Assembly: GCF_034928825.1 (NCBI RefSeq)
Contig: NZ_JAYFUL010000003.1
Coordinates: 127,813-191,812 of the forward strand
Reading direction: 5' to 3'
Source of the DNA: Arcicella aquatica
Lineage (GTDB): Bacteria; Bacteroidota; Bacteroidia; Cytophagales; Spirosomataceae
Length of the DNA stretch: 64,000 bases
Below the pieces are notes generated by a model. That model worked only from the letters and a program-made list of their open reading frames with translations. It ran no database searches and had not been told where the DNA came from. Position numbers and translations under genes: made by a program. The number at the start of each line of letters is the position of its first letter. Position 1 is the stretch's first letter. Below, in pieces: positions 56,381-64,000 of the stretch.

Positions 56381-57274
56381 TTATAATCTTAGCAAAGCCT
56401 TTTTTATTTTGTTAACCAGCTTTCTAAACATTCTCCATTTACCACTAAGCGGTTTGAAGTTTTTCCAAGGAGTCATGGCTAAATACCTGAAAAACTCTTG
56501 TTTGTAAACTTCTTTAAAATGATAATTAGAGAAAATTGGTTTAATCTCAACAAAGTGTACTAAGTAAGGTTTTTCATCTTCATACAAAGCAAACCAGTTC
56601 CATTTTGGGTCAAGTTCCAGCCATTTGTTTGCCAATACAACATTCAATCCGTATTGGTCGCCCATCTTAACGTGGTCTTTGTAGTCTATTAAAGCAGTTA
56701 TTACTTGGTTTGTTAGTTTTTCTTCACGCCACTTTTTTGGGTTCATCAATAACACACCTGCATTAAAATATTTTGTATCTGGTGCTAATCCTAATTCTTT
56801 ATAGTTGGGAATCCCTGCCCATTGGCAATCGACAGTTTTAGAATAATCTTGAACAGCACCAACTGTATATTCGCCCAAAGGAATATTCCAGAATTTTGAA
56901 ATATCGTCTTGTAAAATAATATCTACATCTAAATAAATCAATTTATCTAGCTCAGGGTCAATAATATAAGGTGCGAAAATGCGTAAGAAGGTGGTAAGGG
57001 GCATAGACGTAGTATCTACAGGTATTACTATGTCCGCTGGAATGATTTCTTTGCTCTTAAACCATTTCAGTGTAATTCTTGAAGGATCAGCTATGGTTTC
57101 AAGTCTACTTTTTGCTTTAGCAGAAATACCGTCATCAATGATATAGAAATCAATATGCTCGTCAGTTTTGTGATTTAGATCTATCGACTTTAGCAAAGCT
57201 GCAATCAAAATGGCAAAATGATTATCACTTGCCACCACAATGGTTATTGGTTTCTTTTCAATAGAATTTGACAT
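56381..57274 (-). CDS. Family 8 glycosyltransferase, copy 1
   Basis: I start at the ATG at 57274 (MSNSIEKKPITIVVASDNHF), which aligns with its paralogue; an ORF start 45 bases earlier has no counterpart there. The 297-residue protein has the GT8 donor motif YLDVDIILQDD with DVD at 116-118, and GDQYGLNVV and LVHFVEIKPIFSNYH near the C-terminus. GT8 enzymes transfer galactose or glucose with retention of configuration, in LPS or O-glycan synthesis. It is closely similar along its whole length to the gene at 57752-58642, the result of a tandem duplication. Confidence 0.92.
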   Translation of the reverse strand: MSNSIEKKPITIVVASDNHFAILIAALLKSIDLNHKTDEHIDFYIIDDGISAKAKSRLETIADPSRITLKWFKSKEIIPADIVIPVDTTSMPLTTFLRIFAPYIIDPELDKLIYLDVDIILQDDISKFWNIPLGEYTVGAVQDYSKTVDCQWAGIPNYKELGLAPDTKYFNAGVLLMNPKKWREEKLTNQVITALIDYKDHVKMGDQYGLNVVLANKWLELDPKWNWFALYEDEKPYLVHFVEIKPIFSNYHFKEVYKQEFFRYLAMTPWKNFKPLSGKWRMFRKLVNKIKKALLRL

Positions 57275-57546
57275 AATATTATAAATATTTTGGTTTTTGT
57301 AAGCTGTGTTGTTATACAATGATGCTAATTTTAAAATTAAATATTTAAGCTATCAGCGTTAAAAAGGTATTAAACCAATAGACTAATCCCTCTAAAGATA
57401 ATTAAAAATTTAGGTCTTTTGTTATATAGCATATTTTATACCATACTTTCATACAATCTAAAAAAAAAATACACATAATACAATTTACTTTGCTACTATT
57501 ATAAAAACTTTCTTCATCCGTTCTTTAAAGAATAATTTTAAAAAAC

Positions 57547-57579
57547 AAAAACGGTAAATTTTTGATAATTGCCGTTTTT
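57547..57579 (-). terminator. Terminator after GT8 copy 2
   Basis: AAAAACGGTAA (57547-57557) pairs with TTGCCGTTTTT (57569-57579) with one wobble, around an 11-base loop. On the minus strand the T-run follows the stem. The rest of the 477-base gap (57275-57751) holds a decayed repeat element (57603-57730) and AT-rich sequence with nothing else I recognise. Confidence 0.75.
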
Positions 57580-57602
57580 GTAATATTAGTGAAGAAAAAT
57601 GC

Positions 57603-57730
57603 ACTATCCTAGTTGTATTGGGGCGAAGAACGCTCAGTTTGAAGGGTGATTACCCAATAATTACATCCTCATTTTAATTTTTTCAAAGATGTGTGTAATC
57701 AATAGAACTTAACTCCTTTGCCTAGGATGA
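57603..57730 (-). mobile_element. Decayed relative of the 52344-52594 element
   Basis: Read on the minus strand this stretch aligns with the other element in order: TCCTA...GGAGTTAAGTTCTATTGATTAC against its left end, then CACATCTTT, AAAATG, ATGTAATTATTG, and further on AAACTGAGCGTTC...GCCC against AAACCAAGCGTTGAAGCCC. The GACTTAAGTC core has become GAGTTAAGTT and the central palindrome and right end are lost or scrambled. It lies between the two GT8 paralogues. Confidence 0.6.
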
Positions 57731-57751
57731 GATTTCAAACTATTTGCTACC

Positions 57752-58642
57752 TTATATAAGTTTGAGCAAAATCTTTTTTAGTTTATTCTGTATTTTTCTT
57801 AGTAGCCTCCAGTTGCCACTTATCGGTGTGAAATTCTTCCAAGGAGTCAGCGATAAATATCGATAAAACTCATCTTTAAAAGTTGGATTGAATTTGTAAT
57901 TCAAAAAAATAGGTTTTATTTCAACAAAATGAATGAGCGAAGGGTTTTCGTCTTTATAAAGCGCAAACCAATTCCATTTGGGGTCTAGTTCTAACCATTT
58001 ATTGGCAAACACCACATTCAAACCATATTGGTCAGCCATTCTTACATATTTTTTGTATTTGATTAATATGGCAATTACTTTATTAGTAATGTCTTCTTCT
58101 CTCCATTTTTTGGGATTAATCAATAATACCCCAGAGTTAAAATACTTAGTATCAGGGGTTAATCCTAGTGCTGCATAGTTGGGTATGCCCGCCCATTCGC
58201 AGTCAATAGTTTTAGAATAATCTTGTACTGCACCAATGGTATGTTCATTCAAAGGAATATTCCATAATTTAGAAATATCATCCTGCACAATGGTATCAAC
58301 ATCTAAATAAATTAATTTTTCAAGTGTTTCATCAATGATGTAAGGCGCAAATAAACGAAAGAAAATGCTGATGGGAAAGCTTGAACTATCAACTGGAAAA
58401 AAGACGTTATGAGGAACAATTTCTCTACTTTTAACCCATTTAATTGATATTCTTTCAGGACTGACTATCTTTTCAAGTTGACTTTTGGATTCAGCAGAAA
58501 TGTGGTCTTCAATAATATAAAAATTTATATGTTCATCCGTTTTATGGTTTAAATCAATAGATTTCAATAAAGCAGCAATCAATACAACAAAATGGTTATC
58601 GCTTGCTACTACTATTGTTATAGGCTTGTTTTGTTTCATCAT
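57752..58642 (-). CDS. Family 8 glycosyltransferase, copy 2
   Basis: This 296-residue GT8 enzyme has YLDVDTIVQDD with DVD at residues 114-116, then DYSKTIDCEWAGIPNYAALGL, NSGVLLINPKKWREEDI, ADQYGLNVVFANKWLELDPKWNWFALY and LIHFVEIKPIFLNYK. By eye it is about two-thirds identical to copy 1 throughout. The final Gly-x-x-KPW seen in many GT8 enzymes is EIKPIF here, as in copy 1. It is cytoplasmic, adding hexose to a surface glycan. A terminator between the copies suggests they are transcribed separately. Confidence 0.92.
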   Translation of the reverse strand: MMKQNKPITIVVASDNHFVVLIAALLKSIDLNHKTDEHINFYIIEDHISAESKSQLEKIVSPERISIKWVKSREIVPHNVFFPVDSSSFPISIFFRLFAPYIIDETLEKLIYLDVDTIVQDDISKLWNIPLNEHTIGAVQDYSKTIDCEWAGIPNYAALGLTPDTKYFNSGVLLINPKKWREEDITNKVIAILIKYKKYVRMADQYGLNVVFANKWLELDPKWNWFALYKDENPSLIHFVEIKPIFLNYKFNPTFKDEFYRYLSLTPWKNFTPISGNWRLLRKIQNKLKKILLKLI

Positions 58643-58707
58643 GTTAAAATATTATACTTAGTCGTAGGGTTTCTGTTGTGTGCAAAATTTGTATATTAAT
58701 TACTTTT

Positions 58708-58747
58708 AAAACAAAAGGTTGATTAATAATAATCAACCTTTTGTTTT
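58708..58747 (-). terminator. Perfect 18-bp hairpin overlapping a stop codon
   Basis: Arms 58708-58725 (ending AGGTTGATTA) and 58730-58747 are perfectly complementary around ATAA. The stem overlaps the stop codon of the gene at 58746-59156 and ends in a T-run on the minus strand. Transcript ends will lie inside or just after the stop codon. Confidence 0.8.
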
Positions 58748-59156
58748 AGAAAATAGAAATGTCATCTTTGAAAGGGTCATTTTTTTTCTCTTTTTTTACC
58801 TTTTCAAAGGTCACTTTTTTAGTTTTGCATTCAGCTTTCAGTCCCTTTTGAATTTGCAAATTATGCTCAAAAAATTCAATTGCCCGCTGTACTTTCTTCT
58901 TATTAATAGTTAAGAAATAAGGCTGACGCCCATTTTTTTGTATCAGCCGAGCATCCAATTTATAGATTGTACCTTCGGGAAAATCTGAAATGATTTTTGT
59001 AGGGCAACCAATTTTTAGGTCGCAAGGAATGGCTTGTCCATCAATGGTTTTTAACCTCGGTCGATTACGGCGAGTATCAAAATACACCTTAGCATAAATG
59101 TCCAAGAAGATTTTCTTCTCCAATTCGGGCATTTCAGAAATTAGCGAAAGTTGCAT
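58746..59156 (-). CDS. Conserved-looking small protein of unknown function
   Basis: I do not recognise this 136-residue protein. It has no signal peptide or membrane segment. The first half, ELEKKIFLDIYAKVYFDTRRNRPRLKTIDG, then KIGCPTKIISDFPEGTIYKLDARLIQKNGRQPYFLTINKK, looks like a compact beta-rich domain, which could bind nucleic acid or act as an enzyme regulator; the last 40 residues are Lys/Glu-rich and probably disordered. The start at 59156 is the only ATG before the folded part. It is a single gene between the GT cluster and an inverted-repeat element. Confidence 0.65.
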   Translation of the reverse strand: MQLSLISEMPELEKKIFLDIYAKVYFDTRRNRPRLKTIDGQAIPCDLKIGCPTKIISDFPEGTIYKLDARLIQKNGRQPYFLTINKKKVQRAIEFFEHNLQIQKGLKAECKTKKVTFEKVKKEKKNDPFKDDISIF

Positions 59157-59239
59157 TGATTGTTAATGGATTTTAATGGTTTTGATAAAATTATAAACAA
59201 TTATTGAAATTTTCAATAGTATGGACATTTTTACTTAGA

Positions 59240-59399
59240 GAAGCTGTTTAAACTTTCCCTTTCGGGTTAAACTAAGTCTTTTAGCATAGCTTGTTCCAAA
59301 ATTTACTCAACGTAGCTATGCTATGCTTCGCAAATTTTGAAAAAATCAATTCAGAAATACAATACTTTCACCTCGGAAACTGAAAGTTTAAACAGCTTC
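59240..59399. mobile_element. 160-bp inverted-repeat element (MITE-like)
   Basis: Perfect 18-bp inverted ends GAAGCTGTTTAAACTTTC (59240-59257) and its complement (59382-59399) surround a 124-base non-coding core. Similarity between the arms continues inward for about 10 bases with mismatches (CCTTTCGGG against AGTTTCCGAGG). The core has a second partial inversion, AGCATAGCTT and AACGTAGCTATGCTA. No target duplication is obvious. It lies between divergent-strand neighbours 58746-59156 and 59427-60653 (both minus), so it is upstream of one and downstream of the other. Confidence 0.6.
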
Positions 59400-59426
59400 A
59401 GAAGTAAAAAACCATTTTGAAATAAT

Positions 59427-60653
59427 TTATTTTTTACCATTAAAAAAATTAAATGTTCCTAGTGCATAATCCTGTAAAGTAGAACCATGTGTACCCCCTG
59501 ATTTGGTTATCAAAGTCACATTGCCTCCTTTTGCTTTCATGGCAGCATAAGCAGTAGTCGCGTTCAAATAGAATACTTGTTGGTCGGCATCGCCATGATA
59601 AAGTTGTGTTTCTGTTTTAGGAGCCCAGTCAAAAACATCATTATCTTTTACCGCATTCAAGAACTGAGTATCCGTTCCATCATTCACATTTTTCTTGAAG
59701 GCATCGGCAAAAGCCAAATTGAAGCTAACTGCTACATTCGCATTGTTGCCATTGGTCTGAATATCAGTAGCATAAGGCTCTTTGAAATAGGTATTCATAG
59801 CCCTGTTTAATCCGTAAATACGGTTATAGGTTTGAACAACCCAAATATAAAGCTGATTGTATGCTGAAATACCATGAGTGGTTTCGTTAATTAAATATTT
59901 CATAAAGGCAGTTTTGTTGTATGCCCCAGCCCCACAAGAAGATGCCACCAAATTGAATTCTGTTGGGTATTGCTCTTCTATTTTCTTTTGTAAAGACATC
60001 GTCGCAAAACCACCTTGAGAATATCCCGTAATCATTAATTTCTTGCTCCAATTTAATTTTTCATTCGTTATAAATTCTTTTGATGCACGAATCATATCTA
60101 AACTAGCTTGTGCTAAACTTTCACGATGCTCGTAAGGATGGGTTATGCTCTTAGAAGTGCCATAGCCAATATAATCGGGACAGGCAATAATATAACCATT
60201 TGAAGCGAACAAAGAGGCAATAGAATATGACTCACTACTTGTTCCATAATTAGACGGAGCGTCGTTATCTGTCCGAATAGTGCCATGCTGTTGACTAATT
60301 AAAGGAATGGATTCAGTAGTTTGCGGAACAATCAGTGCTCCCGAAGCCTGAATTTCTGTTCCATCTGTATTTTTGGTTTTATAAACGATTTTATAAGCCT
60401 TAATATCATACTTCAATAAGCCATTGATGAAAATGGCAACGATAGGGTCGTTCACCCCGCCAGTCAATACTTCTGTTCTGGTTTTCAATACATCTTTTGA
60501 ATAAGTACCAATAAGCGTACTGCTAACTAAATACTGATTGCTTGGAGTAGGGTCTGGAGTAGGAGTATCGTCACTTTTACAGCTTGAAATCCAAATGTTG
60601 AAGCAAAAAAACAAGAAGTATAATACTATCTTATTGTGTTGAGGTTTTTTCAT
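59427..60653 (-). CDS. Lipase-like alpha/beta hydrolase lipoprotein
   Basis: This 408-residue protein has a lipoprotein signal (hydrophobic FLFFCFNIWISSC) with Cys25 as the lipidation site. The alpha/beta-hydrolase nucleophile is in GYSQGG (near residue 213), after a SGALIVPQ start of the core and IACPDYIGYG. Near the C-terminus YHGDADQQV supplies the acid and GGTHGS the histidine. The type resembles secretory lipases and the feruloyl/prolyl esterase-like lipoproteins of Bacteroidota. It acts outside the inner membrane on an ester substrate that cannot be named. Single gene, upstream gap of about 300 bases without other features on this strand. Confidence 0.85.
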   Translation of the reverse strand: MKKPQHNKIVLYFLFFCFNIWISSCKSDDTPTPDPTPSNQYLVSSTLIGTYSKDVLKTRTEVLTGGVNDPIVAIFINGLLKYDIKAYKIVYKTKNTDGTEIQASGALIVPQTTESIPLISQQHGTIRTDNDAPSNYGTSSESYSIASLFASNGYIIACPDYIGYGTSKSITHPYEHRESLAQASLDMIRASKEFITNEKLNWSKKLMITGYSQGGFATMSLQKKIEEQYPTEFNLVASSCGAGAYNKTAFMKYLINETTHGISAYNQLYIWVVQTYNRIYGLNRAMNTYFKEPYATDIQTNGNNANVAVSFNLAFADAFKKNVNDGTDTQFLNAVKDNDVFDWAPKTETQLYHGDADQQVFYLNATTAYAAMKAKGGNVTLITKSGGTHGSTLQDYALGTFNFFNGKK

Positions 60654-60899
60654 TGTTCTTTTTTATGGTTTATAACGAAGAAAATAAAATATTATTTAAG
60701 CAACTATGCCAAGTTTAGGCAATTTATTCTGTGAAACTAAAAAAAATAAAATTTATGATTAAACCATTACCATTTACGTTAATCTAAGCGTTTTATATGA
60801 ATTATCTAAGGTTAACATGAACTATGGAAATCAAAGTTACCACAAAAGAAATTAATTGCAGATAAGTCGCACAATTATTCGTGCTTGTCTCAAAACTGA

Positions 60900-60927
60900 T
60901 TGCTTAGATAATGGTTTTTCTAATTTG
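60900..60927 (+). promoter_or_regulatory. Candidate promoter of the outer-membrane barrel gene
   Basis: TTG (60900-60902), 18 bases, then TAATTTG (60921-60927), close to TAnnTTTG. Start would be near 60934, giving a leader of about 20 bases. The rest of the gap from 60654 is AT-rich and shows nothing else. Confidence 0.45.
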
Positions 60928-60954
60928 TGCTAAAATAAAAATCAAATTTTTGCT

Positions 60955-63762
60955 ATGAAAAAAATAAATATTCTCTTAGCCCTAGTCCTATTTTGTTCAA
61001 AACTCTCTGCTCAAACCACTATTAATGGTGAAATCAGAGAGATGGCGACACAGAAAATACTTAAAAGTGCCTATGTTTCGCTTGTTAACCTTGCAGATTC
61101 TACCAAAAAAAGGACAGTGCCTACTAACGAAGCTGGTAAGTTTCAATTCACTCAGGTAGGTGCTGGCAACTACTCTGTTCGTGTAAGTTTTCTCGGATAT
61201 AAAGAATACAGACAAGCCGTTACGGTTGCGGATGAAGCGACTATTCCGTTAGCAACCATGTTTTTGATTGAAGATAGCCAAACCTTGAATGAAGTACAGG
61301 TAGTTGGACAGGTAGCCGCTGTCATTCAGAAAAAAGATACCCTACAGTTTAATGCTCGTGCCTACAAGGTAAACCCAGATGCCAATGCTGACGAATTGAT
61401 TGAAAAACTTCCAGGGGCTGTTGTTGAAAATGGTAAGATGCAAATTCAAGGCGAGGAAGTAAAACAGGTAATGATTGATGGAAAGCTTTTCTTTGGAAAA
61501 GATGCCACCGCTGCCATGAAAAATATTCCTGCTGAAGTAATTGATAAAATTCAGGTATTTGATCAATTGAGCGAGCAGTCTCAATTGACAGGTTTAGATG
61601 ATGGTAATACCACAAAAACAGTTAATATCACTACGCGTCCCGACATGAGAAATGGTGTTTTTGGACGTAATGCGGCGGGTGTCGGAACGAATGATACCTA
61701 TAGAGTAACTTCAAGTATCAATAGATTCAAAGGAAATAGTCGTCTAACACTTTTGTTTCAATCAAACAATATCAATCAGCAAAACTTTTCTTCTGAAGAC
61801 CTTATTGGTGTAGCAAGCGGAAGTGCACAATCGCGTAGAGGCGGTGGTGGCGGAGGTGGAAACCGTGGTGGCGGAGGTGCTGGCGGGGGCGGTGATAATT
61901 CTAGCAATTTTTTAGTTAATAATCAGCCTGGTTATAATTCAACGAATGCCTTTGGTCTAAATTATTCTAACGAGTGGGGAACAAAACTAAAATTGCAAGG
62001 GAGTTATTTCTTAAATCAAGCGAGTAATTCAATTGTTGAGAAAACCTACCAACAATATATTCAAAGTTCAAATACAGGACAAACGTATAGTGAAAATAGT
62101 AATTCAAGTACAAACAGTTTGAACCATCGTGCCTATTTTAGATTAGAATATAAAATAGATGATAATAATTCATTGGTAATGACACCCAACTTAAGTTTTC
62201 AGACGACTGATGCTAACTCAGGGTATGATGGAGTAACCAATTTTAATACTACCAAACTAAATGATGTTACTAATAAAAATGCTAGTAATAACCATGCTAT
62301 CAATTTTTCAAATAACATTTTATTCAGACACCGATTTGCTAAAATGGGTCGTTCTTTGACTTTCAATGTTACTACAACGTATAATGATAGAAATGCTGAC
62401 GGTTCATTGAAATCAGTGAATAATTTTTATGGTACAAACCCATCAGCTAGAATCCTTAATCAGCGTTCTCATACTGATGCTAATGGTTTTGGATTATCGT
62501 CAAGTTTGTATTATTCCGAACCTATCAGTAAACAAAGTGCTGTTTTCTTGAGTACAAGTTTTGGTTATAATGAAAACCAATCAGAAAAGTATGCCTATAA
62601 TTTCTCGGATGCAGAGCAAACGTATAGTCGCCTAGATACACTTTTAAGTAACGTTTTTAATAGCGATTATTACAATTATAGAATTGGAACAGGATTTCGT
62701 CAGTTTTCAAGAACGATGAATATTTCGGCTGAGGTACGTTATCAAAATGCACATTTAATGAATGAGCAAATATTCCCTAAAGTGTATAACCTTGATAAAA
62801 GCTTTAACAATATTTTGCCTTCATTCTCGATGCGTTATAATATTAGTGGTAATGCTAAATCTATCCGTTTTAATTACCAAACACAAACGCAACAGCCAAG
62901 TATTAGCCAATTGCAAGAGGTGGTAAACAATAACAACCCATTGAAATTGTCAACAGGTAATTCAGCGCTTATGCAGGAATATCAACACCAACTTTCGTTG
63001 CGCTATACAGCAACTAACCCCACTACATTCTCAAACTTTGTTACTTTAATGAGTGCAAATTTTGTAATGGGAAATATTACTAATAGTAGCTTTATAGCAG
63101 CCAGAGATACCGTAATCAGTAAAGACATTGTATTAAAAGCAGGTTCTCAGTTATCCCGACCAGTCAATTTAGATGGTCAGTATTCTTTACGAGGATTTAT
63201 GTCTTATGGTTTCCCTGTGAAGTCTCTTAAATTAAACATCAATACCAACCTTACTGCTAGTTTATCGCGTACGCCGGGTTTGATTAATAATGTTTTAAAT
63301 TATAGCGATTCTCAGAAGTATGCCCTCGGTTTGGTTGTTAGTAGTAATATTAGCCCAAATGTTGACTTTACGATTTCGTCAAACTCAAACATTAGCTATG
63401 TTCAGAACACAGTTTCTTCAAGTTTGAATAACAATTACTTTAATCAAAACTTGAAAGTGCGTTTGAATGTTATTTTCTGGAAGGGCCTTGTATTTAATAC
63501 GGATGCTACTTATTATTCAAACTCTGGACTTTCTTCATCGTTTAATCAGTCTTATACGCTTTGGAATATGGCTGTAGCGAAGAAATTATTCGAAAAGCAA
63601 CAAGGAGAAATTCGCTTGTCTGTGTTTGATTTACTGAAATTGAATACAAGTATCCAAAGAAATATTACAACGACGTATATTGAAGATGCTCAATCGAATG
63701 TACTTCAACAATTCTTCATGCTTACGTTTAGCTATAATTTGAAGAAGTATTGGAAGAGTTAG
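60955..63762 (+). CDS. Outer-membrane beta-barrel protein with carboxypeptidase-regulatory-like domain
   Basis: This 935-residue protein has a signal peptide (MKKINILLALVLFCSKLSAQ). Residues about 22-110 form a CarboxypepD_reg-like beta-sandwich (TINGEIREMATQKILKSAYVSL...YSVRVSFLGYKEYRQ), then a plug-like region (QVVGQVAAVIQKKDTLQFNARAYKVNPDANADELIEKLPGAVVENG) and a long barrel of the OMP_b-brl_3 type to the C-terminus. A Gly-rich insert (RRGGGGGGGNRGGGGAGGGG, about 297-316) lies in an early barrel loop and is probably exposed. The family is TonB-receptor-like but without a SusD partner here, so a sugar-utilisation role is not supported. The C-terminal strand ends YNLKKYWKS. Confidence 0.92.
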   Translation: MKKINILLALVLFCSKLSAQTTINGEIREMATQKILKSAYVSLVNLADSTKKRTVPTNEAGKFQFTQVGAGNYSVRVSFLGYKEYRQAVTVADEATIPLATMFLIEDSQTLNEVQVVGQVAAVIQKKDTLQFNARAYKVNPDANADELIEKLPGAVVENGKMQIQGEEVKQVMIDGKLFFGKDATAAMKNIPAEVIDKIQVFDQLSEQSQLTGLDDGNTTKTVNITTRPDMRNGVFGRNAAGVGTNDTYRVTSSINRFKGNSRLTLLFQSNNINQQNFSSEDLIGVASGSAQSRRGGGGGGGNRGGGGAGGGGDNSSNFLVNNQPGYNSTNAFGLNYSNEWGTKLKLQGSYFLNQASNSIVEKTYQQYIQSSNTGQTYSENSNSSTNSLNHRAYFRLEYKIDDNNSLVMTPNLSFQTTDANSGYDGVTNFNTTKLNDVTNKNASNNHAINFSNNILFRHRFAKMGRSLTFNVTTTYNDRNADGSLKSVNNFYGTNPSARILNQRSHTDANGFGLSSSLYYSEPISKQSAVFLSTSFGYNENQSEKYAYNFSDAEQTYSRLDTLLSNVFNSDYYNYRIGTGFRQFSRTMNISAEVRYQNAHLMNEQIFPKVYNLDKSFNNILPSFSMRYNISGNAKSIRFNYQTQTQQPSISQLQEVVNNNNPLKLSTGNSALMQEYQHQLSLRYTATNPTTFSNFVTLMSANFVMGNITNSSFIAARDTVISKDIVLKAGSQLSRPVNLDGQYSLRGFMSYGFPVKSLKLNINTNLTASLSRTPGLINNVLNYSDSQKYALGLVVSSNISPNVDFTISSNSNISYVQNTVSSSLNNNYFNQNLKVRLNVIFWKGLVFNTDATYYSNSGLSSSFNQSYTLWNMAVAKKLFEKQQGEIRLSVFDLLKLNTSIQRNITTTYIEDAQSNVLQQFFMLTFSYNLKKYWKS

Positions 63763-63770
63763 GTGTTTAA

Positions 63771-63801
63771 TTGTGAGTTAGTGAGTTAGCGATTGAGTGA
63801 T
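63771..63801 (+). repeat. Degenerate heptamer patch after the barrel gene
   Basis: GTGAGTTAGTGAGTTAGCGA, then TTGAGTGATT: two near-perfect units of GTGAGTTA and decayed ones. It is the reverse-complement sense of the heptamer array at 63874-64000 and can pair with it. Confidence 0.5.
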
Positions 63802-63873
63802 TAATTTTTTTTAGGTTTTTTCGAAAAAAGATGAATTTTGAGGAACTATCTATACAAGATTTGAATTTTCCTT

Positions 63874-64000
63874 AACTCACAACTCACAACTCACAACTCA
63901 CAACTCACAACTCACAACTCACAACTCACAACTCACAACTCACAACTCACAACTCACAACTCACAACTCACAACTCACAACTCACAACTCACAACTCACA
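63874..64000 (+). repeat. Heptanucleotide tandem repeat (AACTCAC)n
   Basis: The 7-base unit AACTCAC repeats without a visible error about 18 times and runs off the window edge. It is non-coding here. With the GTGAGTTA patch at 63771-63801 it could fold into a stem in RNA. Copy number is likely variable between strains. Confidence 0.95.

Noticed and set aside
60654..60954. Gap upstream of the barrel gene as a possible small gene or RNA
   Set aside because: No open frame, hairpin or conserved motif beyond a candidate promoter at 60900-60927.
1..64000. tRNA, rRNA, tmRNA or known riboswitch
   Set aside because: I scanned the gaps for cloverleaf-like or conserved rRNA segments and saw none; most gaps are short or filled by hairpins and repeats.

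Overview
The window looks like chromosomal DNA from an AT-rich Bacteroidota, most likely Cytophagales (Spirosomataceae-like). The evidence is a type IX secretion sorting domain, promoters of the Bacteroidota form TTG-N19-TAnnTTTG, an S16 protein with a long Ala/Glu tail, an outer-membrane beta-barrel of the carboxypeptidase-regulatory/OMP type, and many secreted hydrolases. Genus is inferred from style only.

Two very large CRISPR arrays dominate the window. Array 1 (1-8209, running in from the left edge) has about 127 repeats. Array 2 (28229-32798) has 71 repeats and an AT-rich leader at 27961-28228. They share a 29-base repeat except for its last base, T throughout array 1 and C throughout array 2. 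Both point rightward, with degenerate last repeats at the right ends. About 196 spacers are visible and no cas gene lies in the window. A solitary repeat-like copy (25 of 29 bases), in the opposite orientation, sits at 21431-21459, directly upstream of a -7 promoter element. It is the least expected signal here.

From 8.3 to 28 kb, between the arrays, are ordinary genes: two SDR oxidoreductases, an amino-acid permease, a Uma2 nuclease-fold protein, a secreted zinc metalloprotease with an S9 peptidase, an EamA transporter, an esterase, a glycosyltransferase, the rpsP-rimM-trmD operon, a gluconate-dehydrogenase-like pair (small subunit plus GMC flavoprotein), and a DEAD-box helicase with motif II DEFD.

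Right of array 2 come a TerC membrane protein, a secreted M20 amidohydrolase, and a five-gene set (35.9-40.0 kb) resembling oxidative L-fucose breakdown (two SDRs, lactonase, FAH-family hydrolase, SGNH hydrolase) but with no visible sugar-acid dehydratase or permease. Then follow SanA-like, topoisomerase IV subunit A, a GT-C-like membrane protein, Nudix, an FAD dehydrogenase, a lipoprotein, a T9SS-exported protein overlapping a DUF255 protein, an MdaB/monooxygenase pair with a divergent LysR regulator, a histone-deacetylase-like enzyme, a glycosyltransferase cluster with two tandem GT8 genes, a lipase-like lipoprotein and a 935-residue outer-membrane protein.

The gaps carry several small repeat elements: a 230-bp inverted-repeat element (13514-13743), a 251-bp element with 44-bp inverted ends and an internal 40-bp palindrome (52344-52594) with a decayed relative at 57603-57730, a 160-bp inverted-repeat element (59240-59399), a 31-bp perfect hairpin (40080-40145), and a heptanucleotide tandem repeat running off the right edge (63874-64000).
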